This document shows, in pieces, positions 1 to 9,781 of a DNA stretch of 47,811 bases. Position 1 is the stretch's first letter, and every line of letters begins with the position of its first letter. The notes under the pieces were generated by a model. The model had not been told where the DNA came from, made no database searches, and saw only the letters and a list, made by a program, of their open reading frames with translations. The stretch covers positions 1 to 47,811 of the forward strand of contig WGNE01000051.1 of the NCBI GenBank assembly GCA_016124645.1. Direction: 5' to 3'. The DNA comes from Alphaproteobacteria bacterium. GTDB taxonomy: Bacteria > Pseudomonadota > Alphaproteobacteria > Micavibrionales > UBA2020. A program made the translations under genes and the position numbers.

Positions 1-1077
1 AACGAGGTCGTTTCCAACCGCGCCATCGAGATTCTGGACGGCCAGGTCGGCAGCAAGACGCCGGTGCACCCCAACGACCACGTCAACATGGGGCAGTCTT
101 CCAACGACACATTCCCGACCGTCATGCACATCTCGGCGGTCGAACAAATCCACCACGAGCTGCTGCCCGCGCTGGAACAGCTGCAATCCGCGCTGGAAGC
201 GAAATCGGCGGCCTTCAAGGACATCATCAAGATCGGCCGCACCCATTTGCAGGACGCGACTCCCGTGACGCTGGGGCAGGAATTTTCCGGCTACGCCACG
301 CAGGTGAAATACGGCGTGCAGCGCGTGCAAGCCTGCCTGCCCCGCCTCTCCCAGCTCGCGCAGGGCGGCACCGCCGTGGGCACGGGCCTGAACTGCAAGA
401 AGGGCTTCGCGGAAGCTTTCGCAAAACAAGTCTCCCAGATCACCGGCATCCCCTTCGTCACGGCGGAGAACAAATTCGAGGCCATGGCCGCGCATGACGC
501 CATCGTCGAGACCTCGGGCGCGTGCAATACCGTCGCCTGCTCGCTGATGAAGATCGCCAACGACATCCGCCTGCTGGGTTCCGGCCCGCGCTGTGGCATC
601 GGGGAGATCCACCTGCCGGAGAACGAGCCCGGCTCCTCCATCATGCCCGGCAAGGTCAACCCGACACAGTCCGAAGCCATGACCATGGTCTGCGCGCAAA
701 TCATCGGCAACCACACCACCGTCAGCGTGGCGGGCAGCAACGGGCATTTCGAGCTGAACGTGTTCAAGCCGGTGATGATCTACAACCTGTTGCAGTCCAT
801 CCGCCTGCTGGCCGACGCCTGCAACAGCTTCACCGCCAACTGCGTCGTGGGCATCGAGCCCAATACCGGGCGCATCCAGAAGCTGCTGAACGAAAGCCTG
901 ATGCTGGTCACGGCGCTCAACCCCGTCATCGGCTACGACAACGCGGCGAAAATCGCCAAGAAGGCGCTGCACGACAACAAGACGCTGAAGGAAGTGGCCG
1001 TGGAGCTGGAGCTTCTCTCGGCGGAGGATTTCGACAAGGCCGTGAGGCCGGAAAACATGATCGGCCCCCGCGACTAG
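1..1077 (+). CDS. fumC: Class II fumarate hydratase, 5'-truncated by the window edge
   Basis: Fumarase C interconverts fumarate and L-malate in the TCA cycle; it is a cytosolic, iron-independent homotetramer. The frame is open from base 1, so the N-terminal part (about 100 residues compared with the family) lies outside the window and 358 residues remain. Family marks seen: the substrate-site stretch [14 protein letters not shown] near the start, [16 protein letters not shown], and the class II signature [16 protein letters not shown]. The latter also occurs in aspartase and argininosuccinate lyase relatives, but the surrounding sequence fits FumC best. It ends with TAG at 1075-1077. It runs opposite to the long minus-strand operon that follows. 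Confidence 0.96.
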   Translation, partial: NEVVSNRAIEILDGQVGSKTPVHPNDHVNMGQSSNDTFPTVMHISAVEQIHHELLPALEQLQSALEAKSAAFKDIIKIGRTHLQDATPVTLGQEFSGYATQVKYGVQRVQACLPRLSQLAQGGTAVGTGLNCKKGFAEAFAKQVSQITGIPFVTAENKFEAMAAHDAIVETSGACNTVACSLMKIANDIRLLGSGPRCGIGEIHLPENEPGSSIMPGKVNPTQSEAMTMVCAQIIGNHTTVSVAGSNGHFELNVFKPVMIYNLLQSIRLLADACNSFTANCVVGIEPNTGRIQKLLNESLMLVTALNPVIGYDNAAKIAKKALHDNKTLKEVAVELELLSAEDFDKAVRPENMIGPRD

Positions 1078-1171
1078 GCGGCCGGTCAATAATCAACAGG
1101 GCGCGGCGCGAGGGGCAAGATCGCAACGTGTTCCAGGGAAGAACGAACTTAATACAAGGGAAGGGAGAACT

Positions 1172-1435
1172 ATGCCCCGCAGACTTTCACAAAAGCATTC
1201 CGTCACCGTTGCCGGACACCGCACCAGCATCACGCTGGAGATGGCGTTCTGGGAATCCCTGAAGGAAATCGCGAGCGAGCGCGGGCAGTCCGTCAACGCC
1301 CTGATTGCCGAGATCGACACCGACCACCCGGAAAACCTGTCGAGCGCGCTGCGGGTCTTCATCCTCGATCACTTCAAGCAAAAAACGCAGGAACTCTCCG
1401 GCGCGTCCGGCGCAGCCGCCGTTTCGGGCGGCTAG
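1172..1435 (+). CDS. Small ribbon-helix-helix domain protein
   Basis: An 87-residue protein that looks like the alphaproteobacterial RHH_4-type ribbon-helix-helix family, predicted DNA-binding dimers of unknown target. The pattern is a short N-terminal beta strand (about 8-20, with RTSITLE), then helix one (22-35, FWESLKEIASERG), then helix two (37-50, SVNALIAEID), followed by a conserved-looking RVFILDHFK stretch and a Gly/Ala tail. The ATG at 1172 has a good AGGGAGA ribosome-binding site just upstream. It lies 94 bp after fumC in the same direction and is probably co-transcribed. It converges with the AsmA gene, with 6 bp between the stops and no clear hairpin. Confidence 0.85.
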   Translation: MPRRLSQKHSVTVAGHRTSITLEMAFWESLKEIASERGQSVNALIAEIDTDHPENLSSALRVFILDHFKQKTQELSGASGAAAVSGG

Positions 1436-1441
1436 CTCCCC

Positions 1442-4400
1442 TTACGGGCTTTCGTCCAGCCTGTCCAGAATGCCCTTGATGCCGCCCTCTTCCTTGGGCG
1501 GCGGCGCGGCTTTTTCCTCATCCGTGGATAACGCCTTGTCGCCCGTTTTCGTCTCCGGCGGCAGGCTCGGCGCGGGCAGCGGCTCGGCCTCGATCGGCGC
1601 GGATGACGTCACGCCCGGTCCCTCTCCCGCGGCGGGCTGCGTGTCCTGCGGTGCGGTGGCGTCGCTGCTTTTCAGCGGCGTGGGTTGTTCTATGCCCTTT
1701 TCATGGCTTTCCACGGCCGTCGGCGTCTTCGCCGTTTCCGGCGCTGCGGGCTCTTCATGCGGCGCATGGGCGGCGATGTAATCCGCGATCGGCTTGACGG
1801 TCACGATGTTGTCCGCACTCGATTTTATCGCGCCCGTGCGGCTGATGTCGAAGGCGGGCATGCCCGGCGGTTGCGTCAGCCGCGTCTCCGCCTTCAGCTT
1901 GTAGCGGCGCGGCGCGGGGTCGTAGCTGCCCGTCACCTTCAGCGCGGCGTCGGCGTTGGCGATATCCATTTTTTCGATGTCTATCTTGCCATCCGTCACT
2001 TTCAGCACCGCCGTCACGTCCTTGTAAAGCGAATCCCCGTGGGTGCGGATGGATTTGCGCAGCATGTCCGACAGGAACTCGGGCGGCGTCGCCTGCGCGG
2101 AGATTAGCGCGGGCAGGTCCGAAAGGCTGAAGTCCTTCACCGTCAGCTGCGCCGCCGAAACCGTCAGCTTGCCGCTGAGGTCGGAAAAGCCCTTGCGCTT
2201 GCCCGCGGACGCCGCGGCCACGTCGAAGCCGATATCCCCGCGCGACGCGGAAATGCCGCGATCGATCCCCAGCAGGCCGGCCAGCCTTGGCAGGTCCGCG
2301 TTCTCCAGCTTGCCGCTCATGACGCTGCGCCAGCCATCCGCCTGTTTTTCGGCGGAGACCGTGGCCGAAAGATCGCCTCCCCAGAGCATGCCTTTCAGGT
2401 CCGTGATTTTCAGCCCCTTGCCGTCCGCCCGCAGGCCCAGCTTCGCGCCGGTGACGCCATTGCCGCGCCAGACCAGCTTCTTGCCGGAAAGCTCGATATC
2501 CATCGGCGCCTTGACGGGCCAGTCGCCGCCCATCCAGCCATCCAGGTCGATCGTATCCGCCGCCAGCGTGCCCTGGCATTTGCCGCTTTCGAAGGACAGC
2601 GCGCCCTTGACCGTATCTTCGCCCTGTTTCGCCTCGATGGCGTCAATCTTGAAATTCTGCGCGGAGCCGGACAGGGCGCCGTTGAAATCGTAAGCCCCCG
2701 CGCGGCCGATAAGCCGGTCCACCGGCAGGCCCAGCGCGGCCCAGTCGTCGCCGCCGCCCGCGCCGGAAAGATGCAGGCTGCCTTCATAAGTGTCGGGCTG
2801 GCCGGACTGGCTGTGCAGCACGCCTTCCATTTTTATATCGTTCGCATCGCTCTTGCCGGAAAGCGCGAGCTGCATATTGTCGCCCTCGCCTTTCAGCGTG
2901 CCCTTCACATCGACTTCCGCTGCCCTGCCCAGCAGGGGCGGCATGTCCATGCCCGCGACCCGCAGCACATCGGCCATATCCTTGGTTTTCAGCGCGTAAT
3001 TGAGGTCGATGCCCTTCGCGGGGTGGAAGTCCGCGATCTTGCCGTCGAGATGCAGCGTCCCGCCGTCCGCCAGCTTCGCGTCGAGCTTCGCGATGCTCAT
3101 GCCCTGCGGCCCCGTCGCGCCCTTGAAGGCGAGGGAATCCGCCTTCAACCCGCCGTCCGTAAAGTCGCTCACGGTGATGTCGAGCGCGCCCTTGCCGTTC
3201 ATCAGCGCATTCAGCGCGTCGTGCAGGGCCTCGGGCGCAAAAGATGCCGTATCGACCTTCGAAAAATTCAGGTGCGCCTGAAAATCAGGCTTTTTGGCGT
3301 TGCGTGTGACGTTGAGGACGCCGGATATCCTCATCTTCGCATCCGCGCGCGCGTCGATATCGAAGATGCTGATCTTGTCTTCCTTCAGGTCGAGGCTGCT
3401 GTTCAGCGTCAGCTTCTTCGCCAGCGGCGCATCGACGAGCGCGCCCAGTATATTGCCCTTGGCGGGCGCGACGGACTTGATGAAGCGCGGCAGGTCATCC
3501 GTCGCCAGCATCATGGAATAGGCGGCGTAATTGTTTTTCGGCGTCACCTCGCCCGCCAGCTTGACGGTGGTATGGCCGGGCATGTCGAGTTGCGCCAGCT
3601 TGACCGCCCATTCCTTCTCGTCCGAATCCGCCTTGATGCTGACGGCGGGGATATCCACACCGCCCCAGATGACATGCTTGCCGGAAAGGCTGAGCCGCGC
3701 GTCGAAGCCCGGGGGCGCGTCCATGAAGCCGCCCTTGTCATTGACATGCACGTAGTTGCCGGCCAGATCGGCGGTGACGACGGGGTCCGCGTCATGCGAT
3801 ATCTGGACGCTCACGCTGCCGGTGACCTCCCCGCCCGCGGGCTTGCCCGCCTTGACGTGGCCGAATTTCGCCTTGATGTCGGTCAGCTTGGCGACGCCGC
3901 CGGTGAAGTCTAGCGCGGCGGTCATGTCCGCCGTGTCGTTCATGAAGTCGAGCCCGTCAAGGAAGCTGCTGTCGAACAGGCTGGCCAGCGAACCGTTCTG
4001 TATTTCGAGGTCGCCCTGCATGTCGATGCCGGATTTTACGTCGATAACGCCGTTCAGCTTGACCTGCGGCAGGCCTTCGACCGGGATGAAGGTGGCGTGG
4101 ACGGGCACCGGGCTGCCGCTGTCGTAGCGGCCCGTGCCCATATCGACGTTCACCTCATAGTTCTTGTACTGCATGGTTCCCGAAACGCGGTAGGGGCCGA
4201 AAAGCGTATCCGCCGCCACGCCGAGGTTCACGTTGTCCAGCTGCCAGGAAAGGCCGGTATTGTCGTTGGCGTAATGCAGCGTGCCGCCCGTCATCGCCAC
4301 CTGGTTGAGCTGCACGGAATCCGCCGTGGCGCTGAGGTCGCGGCCCGCCGCCTGCCCCTTGTCGCCGACCTTGAACAGGCCGTTCCAGTTCGCCTCGCCG

Positions 4401-4771
4401 CCCTTCATGACTTCGAGGTTGAGCTCGGGCTGGACGAGGTTGATGTTGCTGACCTCGAAACGGCCCTGCAGCAGCGGCTCCAGCTTCATGCTGGCCTCCA
4501 GCCGCTTGAGCTTCATGAAGGGCGTGCCCGCCCCCGCCTTCGCGTCCTTCGCGTTCTCGATCGTGACGTCGCCCAGCAATATCTGCGGGTTGGGCAGGAT
4601 GCGGAAGCTGACGTCGCCCGCCACCTCTATCTTGCGCGCGACATAGGGCTGGATGCGCTTGACGATTTGCGCCTTGTGCTTGTTCCAGTCGATGAAGCCG
4701 GGCGCGACAAGCGCCACGACCATCAGGGCGATGGCAAGGAAAAACAGCGTCGCGACAATGCGTTTCATCAT
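1442..4771 (-). CDS. AsmA-family inner-membrane-anchored periplasmic protein
   Basis: A 1109-residue AsmA/YhdP-type protein. The family forms long beta-rich periplasmic structures anchored in the inner membrane and is linked to phospholipid transport towards the outer membrane. One N-terminal membrane helix (about 4-25) is followed by a long repetitive beta-rich body with AsmA-like N- and C-terminal regions (for example GTLHLDGKIADF and GALDITVSDF). The last roughly 107 residues are a Pro/Glu/Ala-rich low-complexity tail ending in a short predicted amphipathic helix. The start is the first of two ATGs; it overlaps the lpxB stop as ATGA (4768-4771), indicating translational coupling. The open frame continues upstream to 5635, but that part is the shadow of lpxB. 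It is longer than E. coli AsmA (about 617 residues). Confidence 0.88.
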   Translation of the reverse strand: MMKRIVATLFFLAIALMVVALVAPGFIDWNKHKAQIVKRIQPYVARKIEVAGDVSFRILPNPQILLGDVTIENAKDAKAGAGTPFMKLKRLEASMKLEPLLQGRFEVSNINLVQPELNLEVMKGGEANWNGLFKVGDKGQAAGRDLSATADSVQLNQVAMTGGTLHYANDNTGLSWQLDNVNLGVAADTLFGPYRVSGTMQYKNYEVNVDMGTGRYDSGSPVPVHATFIPVEGLPQVKLNGVIDVKSGIDMQGDLEIQNGSLASLFDSSFLDGLDFMNDTADMTAALDFTGGVAKLTDIKAKFGHVKAGKPAGGEVTGSVSVQISHDADPVVTADLAGNYVHVNDKGGFMDAPPGFDARLSLSGKHVIWGGVDIPAVSIKADSDEKEWAVKLAQLDMPGHTTVKLAGEVTPKNNYAAYSMMLATDDLPRFIKSVAPAKGNILGALVDAPLAKKLTLNSSLDLKEDKISIFDIDARADAKMRISGVLNVTRNAKKPDFQAHLNFSKVDTASFAPEALHDALNALMNGKGALDITVSDFTDGGLKADSLAFKGATGPQGMSIAKLDAKLADGGTLHLDGKIADFHPAKGIDLNYALKTKDMADVLRVAGMDMPPLLGRAAEVDVKGTLKGEGDNMQLALSGKSDANDIKMEGVLHSQSGQPDTYEGSLHLSGAGGGDDWAALGLPVDRLIGRAGAYDFNGALSGSAQNFKIDAIEAKQGEDTVKGALSFESGKCQGTLAADTIDLDGWMGGDWPVKAPMDIELSGKKLVWRGNGVTGAKLGLRADGKGLKITDLKGMLWGGDLSATVSAEKQADGWRSVMSGKLENADLPRLAGLLGIDRGISASRGDIGFDVAAASAGKRKGFSDLSGKLTVSAAQLTVKDFSLSDLPALISAQATPPEFLSDMLRKSIRTHGDSLYKDVTAVLKVTDGKIDIEKMDIANADAALKVTGSYDPAPRRYKLKAETRLTQPPGMPAFDISRTGAIKSSADNIVTVKPIADYIAAHAPHEEPAAPETAKTPTAVESHEKGIEQPTPLKSSDATAPQDTQPAAGEGPGVTSSAPIEAEPLPAPSLPPETKTGDKALSTDEEKAAPPPKEEGGIKGILDRLDESP

Positions 4772-5982
4772 GGCATGACCATTTGTATTTCTGGTTGTTC
4801 TTGTTCTTCTTCTTTTTTCACCTCCACGCCCGCGGCTTTCAGGACGGCCTCGGCCGCCTTCTCGCTCGGGGTTTCGGGGTCGCCGAGGCCGATCATGATC
4901 AGCGCCTCGCGGAAATCCATCAGCTGCTTGCCGCGCACCTGCTTGTTGCCCATCAGCCGCAAAAGCTCGGTTGACATCGGCCCCGGTTCGCATTTTTCCA
5001 GCAACAGCTCCGGCACCACCGGGCGCTTGAGCAGGATGTTGATGAGGTTCACATAGGGCGTCTTGATGAGGTATTTCGCCAGCAGCGCGGAAACCGGGCT
5101 CAGCTTGTAGGCGATGATGTGCGGCGTATCCGTCATCGCCAGCTCCAGCGAGACGGTGCCGGAAGCCGCGATGGCGATGAGGCTGGCGGCGAAGGCGTCG
5201 AACTTGTCCTCGTCGTTCGTGACCACGATGGGGTTGATGCCCTTGCCGACGAAGAACCTGGCGATGCGCTCTTTCAGGTGCGGCAACGTGGGGATGACGA
5301 TGACGGCGTTGTGCTTGTTGCGCAGGACGATATCCGCCGTGTCGCAGAACTTGTCGAGCAGGCGCGAGAGCTCGCTCATCCGGCTGCCGGGCAGCATGGT
5401 CAGAATCGGCTGGTCGGGCTTCAGGCCGTATTTTGCGCGGAACCGCTCCCCGTCGCCGCGGTTTTGCATCCGCTGGACGATGGGATGGCCGACGAAGGTC
5501 GCGGAAAGCCCGTGCTCCTCGAAATACGGCGGTTCGAAGGGCAGCAGGCACAGGATATGGTCGAGGAACTGCGCCACCTTCTTCGCCCGCCCCGGCCGCC
5601 ATGCCCAGACGCTGGGCGCGACGTAATGCACGCAAGGAATGGACTTGTCCTTGCCTTTAAGTTTCTTGACCACGCGGAAGCAGAAATCCGGCGAGTCGAT
5701 GGTCACGACGGCATGGGGCTTTTGCTTGCGTATCGCCTTCACCGTCTGGCGGATGCGGCGCATGATCTTGCCGAGGCGCGGCAGAACCTCCGCCACGCCC
5801 ATGACGGAAAGGTCTTCCATGGGAAACAGGCTTTCCAGCCCTTCCGCCGCCATGGTGCGGCCGCCGACGCCGGAGAATTCGACGTCGGGGTGCGCGGATT
5901 TGAGCGCGCGCATCAGCGCGCCGCCGAGCAGGTCGCCCGAAGCCTCCCCGGCGATGATGAATATGCGCAATGTCTCCGTCAT
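4768..5982 (-). CDS. lpxB: Lipid-A-disaccharide synthase
   Basis: LpxB (GT19) condenses UDP-2,3-diacylglucosamine with 2,3-diacylglucosamine-1-phosphate (lipid X) to give the lipid A disaccharide at the inner face of the inner membrane. The 404-residue protein begins with the typical IIAGEASGDLLGGALMRAL stretch and has FSGVGGRTMAAEG, then HYVAPSVWAWRPGRAKK, then LLPGSRMSEL and a late SGTVSLELAM segment. Its C-terminus carries a Glu/Gln/Lys-rich tail. The ATG at 5982 overlaps the lpxI stop as ATGA, and its own TGA overlaps the AsmA start in the same way, so lpxI, lpxB and asmA form one translationally coupled run. Confidence 0.97.
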   Translation of the reverse strand: MTETLRIFIIAGEASGDLLGGALMRALKSAHPDVEFSGVGGRTMAAEGLESLFPMEDLSVMGVAEVLPRLGKIMRRIRQTVKAIRKQKPHAVVTIDSPDFCFRVVKKLKGKDKSIPCVHYVAPSVWAWRPGRAKKVAQFLDHILCLLPFEPPYFEEHGLSATFVGHPIVQRMQNRGDGERFRAKYGLKPDQPILTMLPGSRMSELSRLLDKFCDTADIVLRNKHNAVIVIPTLPHLKERIARFFVGKGINPIVVTNDEDKFDAFAASLIAIAASGTVSLELAMTDTPHIIAYKLSPVSALLAKYLIKTPYVNLINILLKRPVVPELLLEKCEPGPMSTELLRLMGNKQVRGKQLMDFREALIMIGLGDPETPSEKAAEAVLKAAGVEVKKEEEQEQPEIQMVMP

Positions 5983-6794
5983 GACGTCTTGAACCCGATA
6001 ATGAACAGTCCCAGTTTATCTGCCGCCGCCGCGACTTCCGCGCGCTCCAGCAGCAGCGCCTTGCCTTCTTCGGCCGCGATTCCTTCCAGCCCCGCCTCGT
6101 AAGCCTTGCGCACCGTGCGCAACCCCAGCGAGGGCAGGTCGAAGCGCCGGTCCTGCTGCGGCTTGCAGGATTTCACCAGCACGCCGCCGCGCCCCTTGCG
6201 CTTCAGCTTCCGGCAGCGTTCCAGCAGCGCGTCGGTGCCCTCCACGGCCTCGATGCCCAAGGCGATGCCCTGCTGCACCACCGCCGCCTGCCCCACATCC
6301 AGCCTGCCCAGCGTCTGCGTGATCCTGATGCCGAATTCGATATCGACCTTGTTCTCGTTCGACGGCGCGTGCTTGCCCAGCACGCCCTCCGGCATCAGCA
6401 GCGCCGGTTCGATCTGGTGCGCGCCGATGACGCGCAGACCGTCTTTTTCAAGCTCGCCCGCCACCGCGGTCAGCAGGGCGTCGTCGCCCAACGCGCGCGT
6501 GCCCAGCTTGGCGAAGACCTGCAGCGTGCGCAGGTCGGGCTTCAGCTCCGTCAGGCTCGGCCGGCGGATGGAACCCGCCATCACCACTTCCTCGACCCCG
6601 TTCTGCTTCAAAAGGCCGATGGCGTGGTCGGTCGCGCCCAGCTTGGACCAGCCGTGGTCCGCGCCCGTCATCGTCGCCGGGTCCGTCTGCCCCTTCAGGC
6701 CAAGGACGTAGAAAGGCCGGTCGTCGCGCTTGCACGCCTCGATAAGCTGCTTGGGGAGAGACCCTCCCCCGGCGATGATACCGAGGCGCGACAT
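5979..6794 (-). CDS. lpxI: UDP-2,3-diacylglucosamine diphosphatase LpxI
   Basis: LpxI (formerly DUF1009) hydrolyses UDP-2,3-diacylglucosamine to lipid X and UMP, the step before LpxB. It replaces LpxH in most alphaproteobacteria. The 271-residue protein has the N-terminal GIIAGGGSLPKQLIEAC segment, then MAGSIRRPSL in the first domain, and the C-terminal catalytic domain marks EAVEGTDALLERC and LVKSCKPQQDRRFDLPSLG, matching the family. It lies 4 bp after the lpxA stop and overlaps lpxB by 4 bp. No lpxH-like gene was seen in this window, which fits LpxI being the enzyme used here. Confidence 0.95.
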   Translation of the reverse strand: MSRLGIIAGGGSLPKQLIEACKRDDRPFYVLGLKGQTDPATMTGADHGWSKLGATDHAIGLLKQNGVEEVVMAGSIRRPSLTELKPDLRTLQVFAKLGTRALGDDALLTAVAGELEKDGLRVIGAHQIEPALLMPEGVLGKHAPSNENKVDIEFGIRITQTLGRLDVGQAAVVQQGIALGIEAVEGTDALLERCRKLKRKGRGGVLVKSCKPQQDRRFDLPSLGLRTVRKAYEAGLEGIAAEEGKALLLERAEVAAAADKLGLFIIGFKTS

Positions 6795-6798
6795 CGCA

Positions 6799-7602
6799 TC
6801 ACCCGCCCGTTCCGGTCTTGGGCTGCAGCAGGGAACGGCCTTCGCGCCCGCGGATGAAGTCGATCATGCGCATGACGGTCTGGTCCGCCGCGTAGTCGTT
6901 CGCCACCTTGTCCGCGCGCTCGGCCAGCGTGCCGTCGCTCTCGAACAACTGGCGGAAGGCCTTCATCAGCCCTTGTATCTGTTCCTTGGTGAAACCGCGC
7001 CGCTCCATGCCCACGTAGTTGAGCCCGGCCAGATGAGCGCGCTCGCCCTTGACGAGGCCGAAGGGGATGACGTCATATTCCACGCCCGACATGCCGCCGA
7101 TCATGGCGCCTGGGCCGATGCGGACGAACTGGTGGATGGCCGAAAGCCCGCCGATAATGGCGAAATCGCCCACTTCCACGTGCCCGGCCAGCGTCGCGTT
7201 GTTGGCGAGGATGACGTTGTTGCCCACGATGCAGTCATGCGCGACGTGGGAGGACATCATGAACAGGCAGTTGTCGCCCACCACGGTCTTCATCCCGCCG
7301 CCCTCGGTGCCGGGGTTCATGGTCACGTGCTCGCGGATCATGTTCTTCTTGCCGATGATCAGCTCCGCCTTCTCGCCCTTGAACTTCAAGTCCTGCGGCT
7401 GGTGGCCGATGGAGGCGAAGGGCCAGATGGCGGTTTCCTCGCCGATGGTGGTATAGCCATCGACGGCGACGTGGGATTTCAGCGTCACGCGGTCGCCCAG
7501 CTTCACGTTGGGCCCCACGACGCAATAGGGGCCGATCGTCACGTCCGCGCCGATCTGCGCACCCTGCTCGATAATGGCCGTGGGGTGGATGCCCGCCGTC
7601 AT
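6799..7602 (-). CDS. lpxA: UDP-N-acetylglucosamine O-acyltransferase
   Basis: LpxA transfers a 3-hydroxyacyl chain from acyl carrier protein to UDP-GlcNAc, the first step of lipid A synthesis, as a cytosolic trimer. The 267-residue protein is a left-handed beta-helix of hexapeptide repeats ([20 protein letters not shown] and onward) with a C-terminal helical part. The catalytic His is H122 in [13 protein letters not shown]. The frame stays open 15 codons further upstream, but the chosen ATG at 7602 gives the standard LpxA N-terminus and overlaps the fabZ stop as ATGA, so the longer form is rejected. Confidence 0.96.
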   Translation of the reverse strand: MTAGIHPTAIIEQGAQIGADVTIGPYCVVGPNVKLGDRVTLKSHVAVDGYTTIGEETAIWPFASIGHQPQDLKFKGEKAELIIGKKNMIREHVTMNPGTEGGGMKTVVGDNCLFMMSSHVAHDCIVGNNVILANNATLAGHVEVGDFAIIGGLSAIHQFVRIGPGAMIGGMSGVEYDVIPFGLVKGERAHLAGLNYVGMERRGFTKEQIQGLMKAFRQLFESDGTLAERADKVANDYAADQTVMRMIDFIRGREGRSLLQPKTGTGG

Positions 7603-8066
7603 TTCGCACCTTCCATGATCATGGCGGTCACGACGGCTTCGGCGCAAAGCACGCCGTCCACCTTCGCCTCACCCTTGAATTTCCAGACGTTGCGGCGGTT
7701 CTGCTGCTTGGTGACATGCACGTGCAGCTGGTCGCCGGGCGTGACGGGCCTGCGGAACTTCGCCTCGTCGATGGCCATGAAATAGACCAGCTTGCCTTCC
7801 AGCTCCTTGCCCGCCGAATGCACGACGAGGGCGGCGGCGGTCTGGGCCATGGCCTCGATGATCAGTACGCCCGGCATGACCGGTGCGCCCGGGAAATGGC
7901 CCTGGAAGAAATTCTCGTTCATCGTCACGTTCTTCAGCCCCAGCGCGCTTTCGTTCGGCACGACGTCCAGCACCCGGTCGATGAGCAGGAAGGGGTAACG
8001 GTGCGGAATCATTTCCATGATGCGGCGCGTATCGATATAGGCCGGTTTTTCTGCGGCGTTCGTCAT
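7599..8066 (-). CDS. fabZ: 3-hydroxyacyl-[acyl-carrier-protein] dehydratase FabZ
   Basis: FabZ dehydrates 3-hydroxyacyl-ACP in fatty acid elongation and so competes with LpxA and LpxD for the same substrate pool, which explains its classic place between them. The 155-residue hot-dog-fold protein shows [14 protein letters not shown] and the active-site segment [20 protein letters not shown], with His57 and Glu71 in the catalytic positions. Its ATG overlaps the lpxD stop as ATGA, and its TGA overlaps the lpxA start the same way. Confidence 0.97.
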   Translation of the reverse strand: MTNAAEKPAYIDTRRIMEMIPHRYPFLLIDRVLDVVPNESALGLKNVTMNENFFQGHFPGAPVMPGVLIIEAMAQTAAALVVHSAGKELEGKLVYFMAIDEAKFRRPVTPGDQLHVHVTKQQNRRNVWKFKGEAKVDGVLCAEAVVTAMIMEGAK

Positions 8067-9094
8067 TCGTCGTTGCTTCCTTTCTTACGGGCCATCCGGT
8101 TGACGATGGCGGTCTGTCGCATGAACTGGCGGATCGGCACGGCGGGCGAGCCCATCACTTCCTCCCCGGCGGGCACGTCGCGCATGATGCCCGACTGCGC
8201 CGCGATCTTCGCGCCGGAGCCGACCTTGAGGTGCCCGGCGAAACCCGTCTGGCCGCCCGTCATGACGAAATCGCCGAACTGGGTACTGCCGGAAATGCCG
8301 GTCTGTGAAACGATGACGCAATAACGGCCGATCTTCACGTTATGGCCGATCTGCACGAGGTTGTCGATGCGCGTGCCCTGCCCGATGACGGTATCCGGCC
8401 CCGCGCCGCGGTCGATGGTGGTGTTCGCGCCCACTTCCACGTCGTCCTCGATGATGACGCGGCCGAGCTGCGGCACGGCGACGAAGCCGTCCGGGTCGAG
8501 CGCGAAGCCGAAGCCCTGCCGCCCGATGACGACGCCGGGGTGGAAGCGCGCCTTTTTGCCGATGATCGCATGGGTGATGCAGACATGCGGGCCGATGTCG
8601 GAATCGTCGCCGATCTCGACGCCGTCGCGGATGACGGCATGGGCCTGAATGCGGCAGCGCTCGCCGATCTTCACGTTCTTGCCGATCACGACGCCGTGCT
8701 CGATGCTGCAGTCGCGTCCGATGCTCGCGCTCTCGTCGATCACCGCGGTGGGCGCGCGGTATTCAACCGGCTTTTCCTGCGGGTAGAAAGCCTGCGCCGC
8801 CAGCGCATAGGCCTTGTAGGGCGTCTTGCTGGTCAGGCAGGCGGTGCCTTCGGGCGCGAAGCCCGCCAGTTCCGGCTTGACGAAGCAGGCCGCCGCCTTG
8901 GTCTCGCGGAAAGCGTCGGTGTATTTCTTGTTGTCGAGGAAGCTGACGTGCTCCGGCCCCGCTTCCTGCAGGGGCGCGACGTCCACGACGGATTTTCCGG
9001 CGGCGGCGGGGTCCGATAATTCCGACCCCGTCAGCTCCGCCAGTTCCCCCAGCGTGAACGGCCCTGCGACCTTGAAAAAGCGATTGTCTGCCAT
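8063..9094 (-). CDS. lpxD: UDP-3-O-(3-hydroxyacyl)glucosamine N-acyltransferase
   Basis: LpxD adds the N-linked 3-hydroxyacyl chain in the third step of lipid A synthesis. The 343-residue protein has the N-terminal LpxD uridine-binding domain (about 1-110, with [11 protein letters not shown]), then a left-handed beta-helix with many hexapeptide repeats, and a short C-terminal helix. The likely catalytic His is H251 in [25 protein letters not shown] (191-203) is typical of the family. It lies 33 bp after the Skp gene and is coupled by ATGA to fabZ. LpxC, which acts between LpxA and LpxD, is not in the window. Confidence 0.97.
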   Translation of the reverse strand: MADNRFFKVAGPFTLGELAELTGSELSDPAAAGKSVVDVAPLQEAGPEHVSFLDNKKYTDAFRETKAAACFVKPELAGFAPEGTACLTSKTPYKAYALAAQAFYPQEKPVEYRAPTAVIDESASIGRDCSIEHGVVIGKNVKIGERCRIQAHAVIRDGVEIGDDSDIGPHVCITHAIIGKKARFHPGVVIGRQGFGFALDPDGFVAVPQLGRVIIEDDVEVGANTTIDRGAGPDTVIGQGTRIDNLVQIGHNVKIGRYCVIVSQTGISGSTQFGDFVMTGGQTGFAGHLKVGSGAKIAAQSGIMRDVPAGEEVMGSPAVPIRQFMRQTAIVNRMARKKGSNDE

Positions 9095-9127
9095 GGAGAA
9101 ATCCCTGCCGGCCTTCCGGCCCGCCGG

Positions 9128-9724
9128 TTACTTCTTCTTGCCGCCGGTCCAGTTGACCGTGATCTTCTTGCCGTGCTTGTTGAGGAAGTCCACGACCTCG
9201 CCGGTGATGCTGGTGCGCTCTTCCGCCACGACGACCGCGTCACGCGGGAAGACGGCCGCCAGCCCTTTTTGCTTCGCGACCTCCGCGGCCGCGGCGCGCA
9301 CCTGCTCCTGCAACTCGGCAAGGGCGGCGCCCGCCGCCTTGTTCAGCATGTCGTCGCGCTTGATGGTTTCTTCCTGCATCGAGCGCGCCTTGGTGTTCAG
9401 GCTCTCGAACTTCTTGTTGAAATCCTCCGGCTTCGCGGTTTTCTGGTATTCGGCCAGCTCCTTGCGCATGCCATCGACCTTGCTCTTGTCGCGTTTGACC
9501 CGCGCCTGATCCTCTTTCATCTTGTCGCTGATTTCCTTGTTCAGCGTCTTGCCGATGTTGCTGTTCATCATCGCGGCGCGCAGGTCCAGCACACCGTAGT
9601 TCAGCGCGGCCGATGCTTGTGCCGCGGGGCTTTCGGCCTTGTCCGTGGAAGCCGTCGCGGGCCGCGCCGCGAATACCAGCGCCAGTGCGCCCAGGGCGAT
9701 GAGCGTTTTGCTTGTCTTTTTCAT
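9128..9724 (-). CDS. OmpH/Skp-family periplasmic chaperone
   Basis: A 198-residue exported protein of the OmpH/Skp family, trimeric chaperones that hold unfolded outer-membrane proteins on the way to BamA. A signal peptide is visible (MKKTSK, then a hydrophobic run, cleavage near PATA-S at about residue 25). The mature part has the typical start NYGVLDLRAAMMNSNIGK, a long charged coiled-coil middle (about 60-150), and a C-terminal VVVAEERTSITGEVVDFLN segment, ending in GGKKK. Its place between bamA and lpxD matches the classic bamA-skp-lpxD-fabZ-lpxA order. An AGAGGA ribosome-binding site precedes the ATG. Confidence 0.9.
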   Translation of the reverse strand: MKKTSKTLIALGALALVFAARPATASTDKAESPAAQASAALNYGVLDLRAAMMNSNIGKTLNKEISDKMKEDQARVKRDKSKVDGMRKELAEYQKTAKPEDFNKKFESLNTKARSMQEETIKRDDMLNKAAGAALAELQEQVRAAAAEVAKQKGLAAVFPRDAVVVAEERTSITGEVVDFLNKHGKKITVNWTGGKKK

Positions 9725-9781
9725 GTCAGTCCTCTTTCATCTGCGTTCATAGGTTTTTTGTCTTTTTTCGTCGGCGCCGCG

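Noticed and set aside
4772-5635. 288-codon N-terminal extension of the AsmA frame
   Set aside because: Lies wholly within lpxB in another frame; the membrane anchor and the ATGA junction define the real start at 4771.
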